From the NCBI GenBank assembly GCA_022494885.1, contig JAGVSM010003607.1, positions 38,177 to 102,176 on the forward strand: a stretch of 64,000 nt of DNA, written 5' to 3'. Source of the DNA: Micrasema longulum. Taxonomy: Eukaryota; Arthropoda; Insecta; Trichoptera; Brachycentridae. Each line of letters opens with the position of its first letter. Position 1 is the first letter of the stretch. Position numbers and translations under genes: made by a program. This document shows, in pieces, positions 40,395 through 49,814 of the stretch. Below the pieces are notes generated by a model that did not search any database, was not told the DNA's origin, and worked only from the letters and a program-made list of their open reading frames with translations.

Positions 40395-40800
40395 GTGCGG
40401 ATTTGATTATTCACTCTTTTCACAAAAGAGCTATCACCTATCTCAGTATCATTTTTCTATGGCTGCCTGCTTTCTGTGTAACTACGTTCTTTTTAAACTG
40501 TACGTCATTTGTTCAAGTAAGTCGTTTTGTGACTCGTGAGCGTCTAATGGCCGGCTACCGGCTACCGATAGCACAGTCGGAGCGCGGGCCCAGTAAGTAT
40601 GTGGCCGGGGACGTCTGTCCACCTGTCGGCAGATGTGGGCACACCTGCGCACGTGGCCTGGAGATGACGGAAGACTGGACCGACCACTCGCTACAGACGC
40701 ATCTATAGACGCACGAAGACTCAAATGAACACAACAGCTGACCGCTAAAACTGTAGACGAAATCGTCTGGGTTTTTGCGATGTTAATGATTTTACTGGAT
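40395..40800 (+). promoter_or_regulatory. GC-rich island with splice-donor-like site
   Basis: 40540-40730 is the densest GC stretch in its region: GGCCGGCTACCGGCTACCGA, GAGCGCGGGCCCAG, GGCCGGGGACGTC. A strong donor-like word, A then GTAAGTATG, starts at 40593, and CACAGTCGG at 40572 is close to the insect initiator (TCAGT). An open frame of about 100 codons crosses it with a hydrophobic start, but has no recognised domain. It could be a first exon or promoter, or an unknown repeat. Unproven. Confidence 0.25.
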
Positions 40801-40940
40801 GTATTTAAATATTCGTTAATTACCACTTTTTTTATTATGTATTGGGGATATCAACAGTAATACATGTTGAATTTGGTAATGTATTCAAAATAAAACAAGT
40901 TTATTGTATTATAATTCTACTTTATTTTTTATAAAATATA

Positions 40941-41690
40941 AATTTGGACAAACTCAAAATATTGTTGATGAATTACCTGGTCCATGAAGAAGTGTATAAA
41001 TTGAAAAAATATCATTTTCAGGCGTTGCCTTAGTATGTAGGTGAAATAATTTCATTAGATGAATCTCACCTGCATAAATAAAGGTTTCAGCTCTTTAACT
41101 TCGCAAAAATCAACAGATGAAAGAATTGAAGGAATATAGATGCTCAAATATGGGCAGAATGGTGAATGTTACACAGTGTGTAAAGTGGCCACTTAAACCA
41201 GCCATTGACAGGTCATAAGCCCTGCAGATGTCTAGACTTCTATATTACCTTACCTTAAATGTTCTTCATCTCTGTTGTAATATGTTTATATAAACAGCTC
41301 CCCAGGGAGTTGAGTCCAGTCCTTGTCTACAAAAATTTGAACTAACTCAAAATATTGTTGATAAATTACCTGGTCCATGAAGAAGTATATAAAATGAAAA
41401 AATAACATTTTCAGGCGTTGCCTAGTATGTAGGTGAAATAATTTAATTACATGAATCTCACCTGCATAAATAAAGGTTTCAGCTCTTTAACTTCACAAAC
41501 ATCAACAGATGAAAGAATTGAAGGAATATGGATGTTTAAATATGGGCAGAATGGTGAAAGTTATACAGTGTGTAAAGTGGCCACTTAAACCAGCCATTAA
41601 CAGGTCATAAGCCCTGTAGATGCCTAGACTTCTATATTACCTTATCTTAAATGTTCTTCATCTCTGTTGTAATATGTTAAAATATACAAA
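40941..41690 (+). repeat. R1 tandem dimer
   Basis: Two direct units, 40941-41333 and 41334-41686, each starting at AATTTG.AC.AACTCAAAAT and ending at CTGTTGTAATATGTT. Period about 393 bases. Identity between units is high by eye. Confidence 0.9.
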
Positions 41691-41694
41691 GGGT

Positions 41695-42330
41695 ATATTG
41701 TGACGCGTTTCGTCTTGCAGGAACATTTTCAAACAAACTAACTTAAATTAAATATGGAATTCTACCAATTGTCTGCATACACAATAAATAAGTAATACAT
41801 GGAACAAAAATATAACAAATGAAATATACAGAAAATAAAACCAATGACAGATATCCACGGAAATACATTAAATACAGGTACAATACATACTGGTGTGTTT
41901 GTGTGAGTGTAAGTGAGTGAGAGGGTGGGTGAGTGGGTGTTATATTGGAATGAGGGTAGACGTGTGTGTAAACATTGCTCAAGTGTTGGTTATCTAGCTT
42001 TCATATATCAACTTTAAAATACCTAAATTTTGTAAATGGGGTCTAGAATTCCAATAGTCTATACGCTTAGTAGCTGCAAGACGTGTCTTACTCCTTTTTA
42101 TTACTCATATTATTATTTTTTTAAAATATCAATTAAACAATTAATTTATTTGTCAATTTTTAAAATGTGTAATTGGGGGTTTAATTTTTAACTGTCTTTG
42201 CGCTCTGTAGCTGCAAGACGTCCTGTAATCTAGCTCCTATCTGTTATTGATCTCAATTGAAAACGAGGAACTAGAATCCCAACCGTCCACGCGCTCTGTA
42301 GCTGCAAGACGTACTGGGATATTTATTAAT
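41695..42330. repeat. LINE-like UTR (family Y) and a thrice-repeated module
   Basis: 41790-41990 on the minus strand matches 47145-47360 (CATTATAACACCCACTCA-like words; CACCCACC). 42030-42312 holds three copies of GTAGCTGCAAGACGT (42070-42084, 42207-42221, 42298-42312), each preceded by a CTAGAATCCCA..GCGCTCT-type lead. Confidence 0.65.
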
Positions 42331-42382
42331 TGTACAGCGCCCTTGAGGTAATTTTCACAAAAATGGCGCCATATAAATTATC
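42331..42382 (+). repeat. LINE 3' tail hairpin (GCGCC type), copy 1
   Basis: TACAGCGCCCTTGAGGTAAT, then ATGGCGCCATATAAATT. GCGCC pairs with GGCGC. The minus strand at 56615-56665 is the same tail, attached there to an RT frame. Confidence 0.7.
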
Positions 42383-42429
42383 CAACTATATATTTGTCAA
42401 GTGTCAAAAATATAAATATATATAAAATA

Positions 42430-42807
42430 TTAAGAGTTAGAGATAAAATAAAATAAGATAAAAAAAGACTTTATTATTGAATAAGACAAAAAAGTATGTT
42501 TTAAGACGCGCATTTTAAATGTTATTTTTTTATAATCAAATGGATCAATAAAGGGAAAGTTCAAATTATATTCACGAACAATACGTGCAAGTGGAGAGTT
42601 CTGGGCATAGTTCGTACGAACTGCTGGCACATGAAATAGAGAGCTCGACGTGTGAAGGGTGCGGTAGCTGGGGACATTTAATGATAACTCCGACAAAAGA
42701 GCCGGACTATCAAGGCGTCCACTAAGTATGTCATGAAACACCCCCATGTCTAATAGTAGACGGCGATCTTCTAAAGTAAGCAAGTGGTGCTTTTTGCAGG
42801 AAGACAT
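42430..42807 (-). pseudogene. LINE RT C-terminal fragment
   Basis: Minus-strand frame: LTLEDRRLLLDMGVFHDIL, LSLNVPSYRTLHTSS, VPAVRTNYAQNSPLARIV, a jockey/CR1-like C-terminus. About 115 codons. The plus strand at 63498-63675 is a second copy of the same segment. The frame begins right beside the hammerhead-like sequence at 42818. Confidence 0.82.
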
Positions 42808-42817
42808 ATAATTGAGA

Positions 42818-42876
42818 CTTACCGACTTTTTTATGTCTGCCGGTTTCGAGACGTACCCGTCTCTTCGTCAGGACAC
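42818..42876 (-). ncRNA. Hammerhead-ribozyme-like fold, Penelope-type
   Basis: On the minus strand: CTGACGA box (42865-42871), helix II GAGACG/CGTCTC with loop GGTA (42848-42863, perfect 6 bp, one extra A before it), GAAA (42844-42847), then helix III ACCGGC/GTCGGT (42839-42844 with 42821-42826, one G-U pair) and A after the U16.1 position. This gives both conserved core boxes and two stems in the right order. I cannot form helix I from the adjoining bases, so self-cleavage is not shown. Penelope-like elements are known to carry hammerhead motifs in their terminal repeats. Confidence 0.55.
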
Positions 42877-43019
42877 CAATCGAACCAACATGCAAAACCA
42901 ACTATACACCTTCACCGTTGTTAACAAAAATCAAAACGACATCCATTTTAATAAGCACATGCACTGATTAGGACAAACATGCACTGATAAGCTTGTGTAA
43001 ATCAACTGAAATGGCTCAA

Positions 43020-43575
43020 AATTAGACAGCGGAGAGACTATCACTCCCTCTCACTTCTGTTCAATGTACTTCATAGTCCTAACGCTCCTATACACCTGCG
43101 TGAAAAGTTTCAACGCTTATCAGTTCATGGTTTACCTCTTAATTCTAATTCTCAAGGTACTCTCTTAATACCCATCCACAATTCGTCTTTCTTCTCTAAC
43201 TCACATAGTGTCCATGCGGCTCGACTGTGGAATCATCTCCCATCCACCGTCAAAGATGTTACTACATTACGTCTGAAGAAACATCTCCTTTCTCTTCCTT
43301 AATCTCTCCTCCCTTCCTCTTTCCTCTTTTTTCCCTATTCCCGTTGAGTAATAGTTTTGATTTTAGGTAATTTATAAACAAATACGTTTATTTCTATTTT
43401 TATAAATCTTTAGCCTTTTAATCTTTTTTTTTTCTATTGAATATGTTCTGTTACTTGAATTATAAAAATAAAACTATTTTTCTATTGGTTGGTTGGATGA
43501 AATTGCCATTTGGCAATAAGCCCGCCAATGTACAAATAACATTATGTACAAAAAGTTAAATAAGTAAATAAATAT
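43020..43575 (+). pseudogene. Jockey/CR1-like LINE, 5'-truncated
   Basis: Plus-strand words: LREKFQRLSVHGLPLNSN, GTLLIPIHNSSFFS, AARLWNHLPSTVKDV, followed by a stop near 43302. The UTR has GAAATTGCCATTTGGCAATA then AGCCCGCC (43499-43528) and a GTAAATAAATA tail. Related to but distinct from the 10.4/17.4-kb family. Confidence 0.82.
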
Positions 43576-43699
43576 TTTATGGTGTGGAAGAAATAGTTGG
43601 AAAAAGACGGAGGGGATGAAGGGAGGGGCGTGAGTTAAATAGGTATGGGGTGACCATTACAATGGAACATCGTATAATAGGCTATATTGAAACGTTGTT

Positions 43700-43870
43700 T
43701 TAATACTGATCAAAGTAACACGATTTTTTCAAGCTTTTCCAATAGGAAATATTTTGTTTTGATATTAACGTTCAACCCTTTATTATTTATATTTAAGATT
43801 TCAACTCCAGTAACTTCATTAAAGTCATGATTCAAATTGCTTTGGTGATTTGCGAATTTGGAAATTTTTT
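43700..43870 (-). pseudogene. Penelope-like GIY-YIG endonuclease, C-terminal half
   Basis: Minus strand: KISKFANHQSNLNHDFN, then VEILNINNKG and FLLEKLEKI. The order FA-x-H, NH-x-F, a short gap, I-L-x-x-x-x-K-G, L-E-x-L-E fits the second half of Penelope-like GIY-YIG domains. The first half is at 15241-15420. 43870-43960 is terminal-repeat tail in the opposite sense (TACAAATATTTAATAACATT). Confidence 0.72.
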
Positions 43871-44034
43871 TATTGTATTGGGTTATATACAAATATTTAA
43901 TAACATTCAATCAAATGTTGGACCTCAAAGTAAATGCTTTAAATATTTTGAAAAGTCAATGATTTTATTTAGATAGTTGCACAAAATATTTTTTAACGAG
44001 TGGTTCAATTAACTTTATTTAGTTAGTTGTACGT

Positions 44035-44215
44035 TTGTCGGCCTCGTGGTGTCATTGACCATTGTCAGCGCGTTTGCCTACCATGCGAGAGATCTCGGGT
44101 TCGATTCCCGACATGGTTGATATGAAATATTCATTAAGAAGGGTGTTTTTACACTAGAATATTTCATAGTCCCTGAACTGCTACCTGAAGCGTAAGACTG
44201 ATCGTATGATGAAGA
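44035..44215 (+). mobile_element. SINE-A with head, 3'-truncated
   Basis: GGCCTCGTGGTGTCATTGAC, GTCAGCGCGTTTGCC, CTCGGGTTCGATTCCCGACA, then body to GAAGCGTAAGACTGATC. A 6-base repeat (CATTG/TTGTC) in the D-arm lengthens the head. Confidence 0.8.
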
Positions 44216-44545
44216 CAATTTAAAAAAAAAATATATGCTGATTTGATAATGCAAAGAAACCCTTGTCCGTTTGCTTTGAAAATTCGTCCTTTTTATTTAC
44301 AAAGGATAAGTAAATTTATGGATGGTGTTTCGTTGAAGGGTTAGTGGTGTCAGAGGAGGCTTATAAATATAAAATTGTTTGGGGCTGTAAATTCAAAGGG
44401 TTGATAATATTTAGGAATTTACAAAGGACTTAGTGTGAGAGGTCAACTTATATATGGAGAAAAATACCATGTTATGTCGGATTTGAGAAATTTTAGAACA
44501 GTTTAATGATTTTTGTTTATATTTATATATTTTATATTTTCACTT
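44216..44545. other. No supported feature
   Basis: AT-rich; nothing recognised. Confidence 0.4.
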
Positions 44546-44546
44546 G

Positions 44547-45508
44547 CGGGCCTGACAGACGATGTCCTACCCAAACATTGGCTTGCCTGCTATTAGCTGG
44601 ATCACCAAACGTTTTTTGGATATTCGAACTTTCGATAAACTATATACTAAGTGACATTTGACATTGAGTTCGATTTTTTAATCTTTACGTTTCGTGATTG
44701 TAAGTTTTGCTGTTGCCCAAAGCAAAATAAAAAAAGTGGAATTTCGCCAGCCATACATATTTGTTTATTAATTTACACGTCCTACGGGCTTTTACATTTA
44801 TTAGCAATACATTCAAATGTAGCAGTGAAACATAAGTTTGTACATTTAATTAAAATTAAAAGATACAATAATAAGTAAAAATAAGAAAATGTACCAACAT
44901 AGGTATAGATATAATTCTTCTGTACGTGTGATGAATCATTAATATTCAAATATTGAATTAAAGTATATACCTAGGTACTTTTTTTTTGTTGAATTCCAAA
45001 ACATTAATTTATGAATATAGAATTCTTTTTGCAAATGTCAAACTCTGCTTTTCTACCATTTCTACTTCACGTATGAATGCGCTTTTCAAAAATGTATTAA
45101 ATGTCAGTTAATATTATTTTATCAGTTAATATTACTGAAAATTCATAAAAAAAAATGGATATAAATAATAAAGAATTTAAGGAAGGAATCTGAGTGGGAT
45201 CCATGAAAAGAGAATGTTGTTTGTAAACATTCAAAAACAATTTTTTTAATACTAAACAAAACAACATCCTTCAATTTTTTTTGTGTATGCATTCTCGCCA
45301 AATGCTACCCTGGTAGGTCGATGAATAAAACATTTATTCTCCTAACATTTTTTTTTACTGATTAGATTGAAAATTTTAAGATCTACGAACATCCGCAGTG
45401 CGACGTTCCTTATTATGCAAAAAACCGCACGTAAATCAGTTAAGCCGTTTTTGAGGAGTTCAATGACATCACACGTACATAAGAATTATATATGTAAATA
45501 TTAATACA
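44547..45508 (-). mobile_element. Helitron-like element, copy 2
   Basis: Minus strand: 5' part TATATAATTCTTATGTACGT, GAACTCCTCAAAAACGGCTT (45440-45505), then GCAGAGTTTGACATTTGC near 45040; 3' part AATAGCAGGCAAGCCAATGT and a CTGTCAGGCCCGCAAGTG end near 44547. Copy 1 is 32543-33145. About 350 bases (44590-44935) are extra and include a second 5'-like word (ATAATTCTTCTGTACGTGTG, 44914-44933) in plus orientation. Confidence 0.6.
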
Positions 45509-45509
45509 G

Positions 45510-45930
45510 TATGGGATGAAGATGAATCGGCATGGGTTGGCTTATGTTTATGAATATTTTGCATACCATTATTGTATTGCCCTTGTTTGTCTTTGCTAAT
45601 TAGTTTTATGTTCTTTTTGTTCAGTTTCTTGGACATACGTTTCTTTTTGTAACTGTGGATGTATATAAAATAAATAAATACATTAATATGAAAGGCTAAT
45701 TCGCCAAATTCTTTATATATATTTTTTTAAATATCTTTATTAATTTACAAAATTGTAAACAATAAATTTGAGTCACGCTCATAAGCGCGTCTGAGCGCGA
45801 GAGAGACAGAGATTATTTTCATTATGCGTATGCCGTGCGATGTCATACCATGGGCTTATTCACGGATACTACACAATGCGTATGTGTAAGTATAGCGCAC
45901 GCGCCAGCTTATAAAAATCAACCAGTATAT
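45510..45930. other. No supported feature
   Basis: AT-rich, with a CG-containing patch at 45775-45920. No gene or repeat border. Confidence 0.4.
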
Positions 45931-45934
45931 GTGA

Positions 45935-46740
45935 AGCATTTAAAAAAAATTATATAGTCTCGATATATTTAACACTACATATAATAGGTACACAAGAGAA
46001 CTAATGGGCTTGATTCAGAATAAAAGAGAATTTACGTTTTGTCTCTTTTCTTGCTCTTGATCATTAAATCAAATGCAATTTTTCACTTCTACTTCCCTTC
46101 CCAATCATCCTTTACCGCTCCTTATCAATTCCCTTCCTTTCCTTCCCACTATCTCCTTGTTTTGTCCATATTTCTATTATTTTAATATACAGGTGTTCAT
46201 TAAACCCTGTCACATCCGAAACCACGATGATCAGTATGAGTAAGAGGACATTGGCATATTAAAATTTTTTTTTAGAACAATTTTTTTTAGTAAAATTTTG
46301 AAAAATAGAATATCAAAAAAAGCGAATGGTTGCCTACTTCTGCAGGGGAGAAATGAGGAGGGGGAAGGGGGAGTCTGATACTGCGCCGCGCTCACCTTAC
46401 TTCTCCCTTGCAGAAGTAAGCAACCATTTGTTCATTCAAATATTTATTTTTGAAAGATTTTCTTTGTTCTAAATATTTTTTTAAATATGCTAATATGTTT
46501 TCTTCCCTATACTGACCATCGTAGTTTCGGATGTGACAGGGTTTAAAGAACACCCTGTATAGTGTATTTATTATTTATATGATTTAAACCGTTGTCGATT
46601 TACTGTAGTATAATTTATTGAATACATATAATTGGATGGCAGGCTAAATGTATACATAGTAGATGTATACATTTTTTATAGTTTTTTTATATTCATTTAA
46701 CTTGTACATCTGTTTGTCTTCGAAATAAATTAAATTAAAT
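45935..46740 (+). mobile_element. LINE-like 3' UTR, family S, copy 2 (filled site)
   Basis: Same family as 7055-7490; ends CTTGTACATCTGTTTGTCTT then AATAAATT. Interrupted at 46188-46559 by foldback MITE FB1. Confidence 0.75.
46188..46559. mobile_element. Foldback MITE FB1, copy 2
   Basis: Element 46190-46557 with TA on both sides. Starts CAGGTGTTCATTAAACCCTG (two bases lost at the tip) and ends ..AAAGAACACCCTG. The long arms contain GAATGGTTGCCTACTTCTGC and its complement. Comparison with 7295-7320 shows the host sequence without it. Confidence 0.9.
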
Positions 46741-46779
46741 TTAAATAGTGAAGATTTTATCTAAATTTGTAGCATCACA

Positions 46780-47030
46780 GAGAAAAACGTTTTTAAGAAA
46801 GGAATATAGAAGTCTAGGCATATACAGAACTTTAGACTTGTCATGTCTATCGATTTGCATCTTGCAAAACTTATATGGGCAGAACGGTGAATGTAACACA
46901 GTCTGTAAAGTGGGCACTTAAACCAGTCAATGACAGGTCGTAAGTCCTGTAAATGCCTATATATTCCATATTCTCTTCTATAAAATGTTCTTCATCTCTG
47001 TCGTAATATATTAATATTTAGATTGTAACA
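46780..47030. repeat. R1 foldback copy, diverged
   Basis: 46780-46850 minus (GAAGTCTAGGCATATACAG), 46870-47025 plus (GGGCAGAACGGTGAATGTAA, GACAGGTCGTAAGTCCTGTA, TTCTTCATCTCTGTCGTAAT). Confidence 0.7.
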
Positions 47031-47099
47031 AATTAACATTTAAAATGAGCGTTTAAAAACACACTTTTTTATCTTATACTTAGTTTCTATAATAAAATC

Positions 47100-47430
47100 T
47101 TATTTTATCTCTAATTCTTAAAAATTTATATTTTTGACACTTGCGCAATAATATTTACACACATGTCCCCCCTCATTCCATTATAACACCCACTCACCCA
47201 CCCTCTCACACACTTACATTTACACAAACACACAAGTATGTATTGTACGAGTATTTAACGTATTTATATGGATATCTGTCATTGGTTTTATTCTCTGTAT
47301 ATTTTATTTGTTATATTTTTTTACATGTATTACCGTTGATATCCTCAATAAATAAAATAAAATTAATGACTCCCAAGGTAGTTGAATCCAGTTGGTGTCT
47401 TCAAAAATTTGGATTTACTCAAAATAATAA
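47100..47430 (+). repeat. LINE-like 3' UTR, family Y, copy 2, and R1 edge
   Basis: CATTATAACACCCACTCACC, CACTTACATTTACACAAACA, CTGTCATTGGTTTTATTCTC match the minus strand at 41790-41990; the tail is AATAAATAAAATAAAA. 47365-47425 is an R1 edge module (ATGACTCCCAAGGTAGTTGA). Confidence 0.65.
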
Positions 47431-47434
47431 TAAT

Positions 47435-47850
47435 ATTATAATGATTTGAAAGCACGACTTATCTATATAAAGCATTAATAAAGGAGGACACAAAAAAATG
47501 ATTTATCGGTTAACTCTAAAATTGTGTTTTTTAATTATTTTTTATTTTATTTATTTATTTCTGAAGTTAGCTTGTATTACATAGTATATAAGTTAATATT
47601 TACAATCAATTTAATAACATATCTATTTACACAAGCTTACAGTAAACAAAGCATTTCTTTTTAAATTCCTTCAAACTCTTTTCATTCCTTATACATTCAT
47701 GCATCTCTTCATACATTTAGAAGCCTTTATACATAATACAATTTTGGGATTATGTTTTTTTTTTAAATGGCAGCTTTATTTTATCCTTATTTCTAGTAAT
47801 ATAATTACGATTTTTTTATTTAAGGCTGTCTTTTTTTTTTTTTTTATTTA
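47435..47850. other. No supported feature
   Basis: AT- and T-rich. Some LINE-UTR-like ATTTATTTATTT runs. Confidence 0.4.
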
Positions 47851-47854
47851 TTTT

Positions 47855-48560
47855 CTTTTATTTAGGAAACATACAGTACAGTTACAAGTTTTATATTTTA
47901 CACAGTTAGACTTAACTCTAATAGACCAGTGAAGTTTCCATATTATAAAGTAATTATATGTAAGGTTATTAATTAAAGTACAAAAAAGAGAAGGAAAAAA
48001 AAACATAAATGGAAGTTGTTTAAAAATTAAAATTTAAGTAAAAAAAGTTATTTTAAAGTTTGTTGTTTGTAGTTAGTATTTACAAAGGGAAATAAAATGA
48101 AAAATGAAGAAAATTTGTAAAAGTAATTAAAAATCAAGAATTAAAATAAAGAATGAAAAATATGCTCAGATGTAAAAATAAAATAAAATAGTAATAACAA
48201 AAATTATTATGAAAATAAAACTTTGTTATTAGTGTTACACAATTTTATGCGTTTACAAGAACACAACTATAGTTTCGGGAGATTACTCCTTCCATCGACG
48301 GGTGATATGTTATTAGTGTTATATATATATATATATATAACACTTATAACAAAGTTTTATTTTCATAATAATTTATAATAAAGAGTTACGAAGTGAATGC
48401 CGATTTAATTAAAATTAGTAATAACATTTTTAAAAAAGGAAAAACAAAAATATACACATACATATTTTAAGGGATTCAAAGAAACAATGCGAAGAATCTT
48501 TAAGTGAAATATAAGACAATAAATTTAAGTCAATTTAAAAACTCCTTCAAAATTAATGAC
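47855..48560 (-). mobile_element. LINE-like 3' UTR, family T, copy 3
   Basis: Matches 6190-6668 inverted. The 3' end lies at 47855 (complement of TGTACTGTATGTTTCCTAAA). Interrupted between 48200 and 48415. Confidence 0.7.
48189..48426. mobile_element. Palindromic insertion with 11-bp TSD
   Basis: TAGTAATAACA occurs at 48189-48199 and 48416-48426; the family T copies at 1.8 and 6.35 kb lack the 216 bases between. Inside, 48201-48237 and 48338-48374 are 37-base inverted arms with one mismatch (AAATTATTATGAAAATAAAA). An AT run lies at 48320-48338. A long target duplication suggests retroposition, yet the inverted arms suggest a DNA element; I cannot class it. Confidence 0.72.
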
Positions 48561-49070
48561 ACATTATAGTAAGAGCAGCAATATATTGATTTTTAATATG
48601 TCTTATTTTAAAGTTACCTAATAATTACCCCACGATATTTTATACCACCTTGAATTTGTATAATCTTTGCGAAATGACCGTTTGCGAATATGCAAATCCG
48701 CAACGTTTTTCAACCCTTAGCCTATTACGCCACAATGCTTGTGACCATTAATCATAATTACATCTGGCTTAAGTAAACATCTCTTTGTGCCGTGATGGGA
48801 CAGTGAGTCCTAGGGCTTCTCTGGCCACTTCCTGCTTTCCAGGACGAAGAGGAAGTGGCTACAGAACTTCTGTTGTCCATAACCGGTTCGGCTATTGTAT
48901 TGTGACGGTGTCCTTTCTGCCTTGGTCCTGTGGATAAATCCAGGCCCAAAGTAATGCCTGCCTCGACAAATAATTCAATCACATTTATTTATTTAGTTTT
49001 GGCTAGTAAAAGATATCACTATGTATGTTCATAAAATAAAAACATACAACAAACATATTTCACCAATTAC
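48561..49070. other. AT-rich, then a GC-rich patch with an unrecognised frame
   Basis: 48758-48982 on the minus strand is open for 74 codons, with balanced residues (IELFVEAGITLGLDLSTG). I do not recognise it. Probably a transposon ORF remnant because it sits beside SINE-B and AT-rich debris. Confidence 0.35.
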
Positions 49071-49077
49071 ATGTTGC

Positions 49078-49235
49078 AGCCTCCGTGGTGTGGAGGTTAT
49101 GACGCTTGACTCATACACGAAAGGTTCCAGGGTCGATTCCCGGTGAGAACACAAAAAATAAATGCAGTTTTTCTCAAGCCTAGGTGTTCTGTGTAATTGG
49201 CTCTCCTGGCTTGTTGTGGTGCAAAAAAAACACTA
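49078..49235 (+). mobile_element. SINE-B copy
   Basis: GCCTCCGTGGTGTGGAGGTT, GAAAGGTTCCAGGGTCGATT, AAGCCTAGGTGTTCTGTG, GTTGTGGTGCAAAAAAAA. A short internal deletion removes the CACCACTG region. Confidence 0.82.
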
Positions 49236-49239
49236 ATAA

Positions 49240-49700
49240 AATACGCAATTATTTATAAAACATTTCAAAATTAAAAAGTAATAATTAGCAGTCTACAGTT
49301 ATAACATATGAATAAATCGAAAAATGCAAAATAAAGTATATGAGCACATGATTGTAAAACAAAATTAAATATAAAAAATAAAAAAGAAACATTAAAATAG
49401 AAAAAACACATGTGAAACAATAAACGATTATGATACAAAAATTTGATGGAACGAAAACAAAAATCAATTGATATGAATCAAAAATATTTAGTAAACTAAA
49501 ATTTTATTTATAATAAACATAATTACGCCAATTTTTTTTTTTTATAAATGAAAATATCGTTAATTAACAAATAGCTGTCTTACAATAGTAATAAGTTTTT
49601 TTTAATGTAAAAATAGTTTTAATAATAAAAGTAATGTAACCAGCTGAAATTTGGGAAATTTGAGAAAGAGAAAACATAGGTGCGAAGGTTTTCACGGTCA
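49240..49700. other. No supported feature
   Basis: AT-rich; the open frames are low-complexity. Confidence 0.4.
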
Positions 49701-49708
49701 CTGTTATC

Positions 49709-49800
49709 AATATTATGTATCTTTTTTGGGTGATACCGTGTATGTTGGATTGGATCAAATCCAACATACACGGTATCACCCAAAAAAGATACATAATATT
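49709..49800. repeat. Perfect palindrome, 43-bp arms
   Basis: Arms 49709-49751 and 49758-49800 are exact complements over 43 bases (AATATTATGTATCTTTTTTG at one end, CGTGTATGTTGGATT at the other), loop GGATCA. Just outside, AGAGAAAACAT occurs on both sides (49666-49676 and 49802-49812). The left approach (TTTTCACGGTCACTGTTATC) has a relative at about 50890-50915. Confidence 0.95.
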
Positions 49801-49814
49801 AAGAGAAAACATGT

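Noticed and set aside
40403..40708. Secreted protein of about 100 residues
   Set aside because: The hydrophobic start arises in AT-rich DNA with no proper ATG context, and the rest is a translation of a GC-rich patch; kept only as a low-confidence island.
41743..41982. His/Thr/Pro-rich frames here and at 47141-47449 as a conserved gene
   Set aside because: They are the same CA-rich LINE-like UTR in two orientations; similarity is at the DNA level and the frames lack domains.
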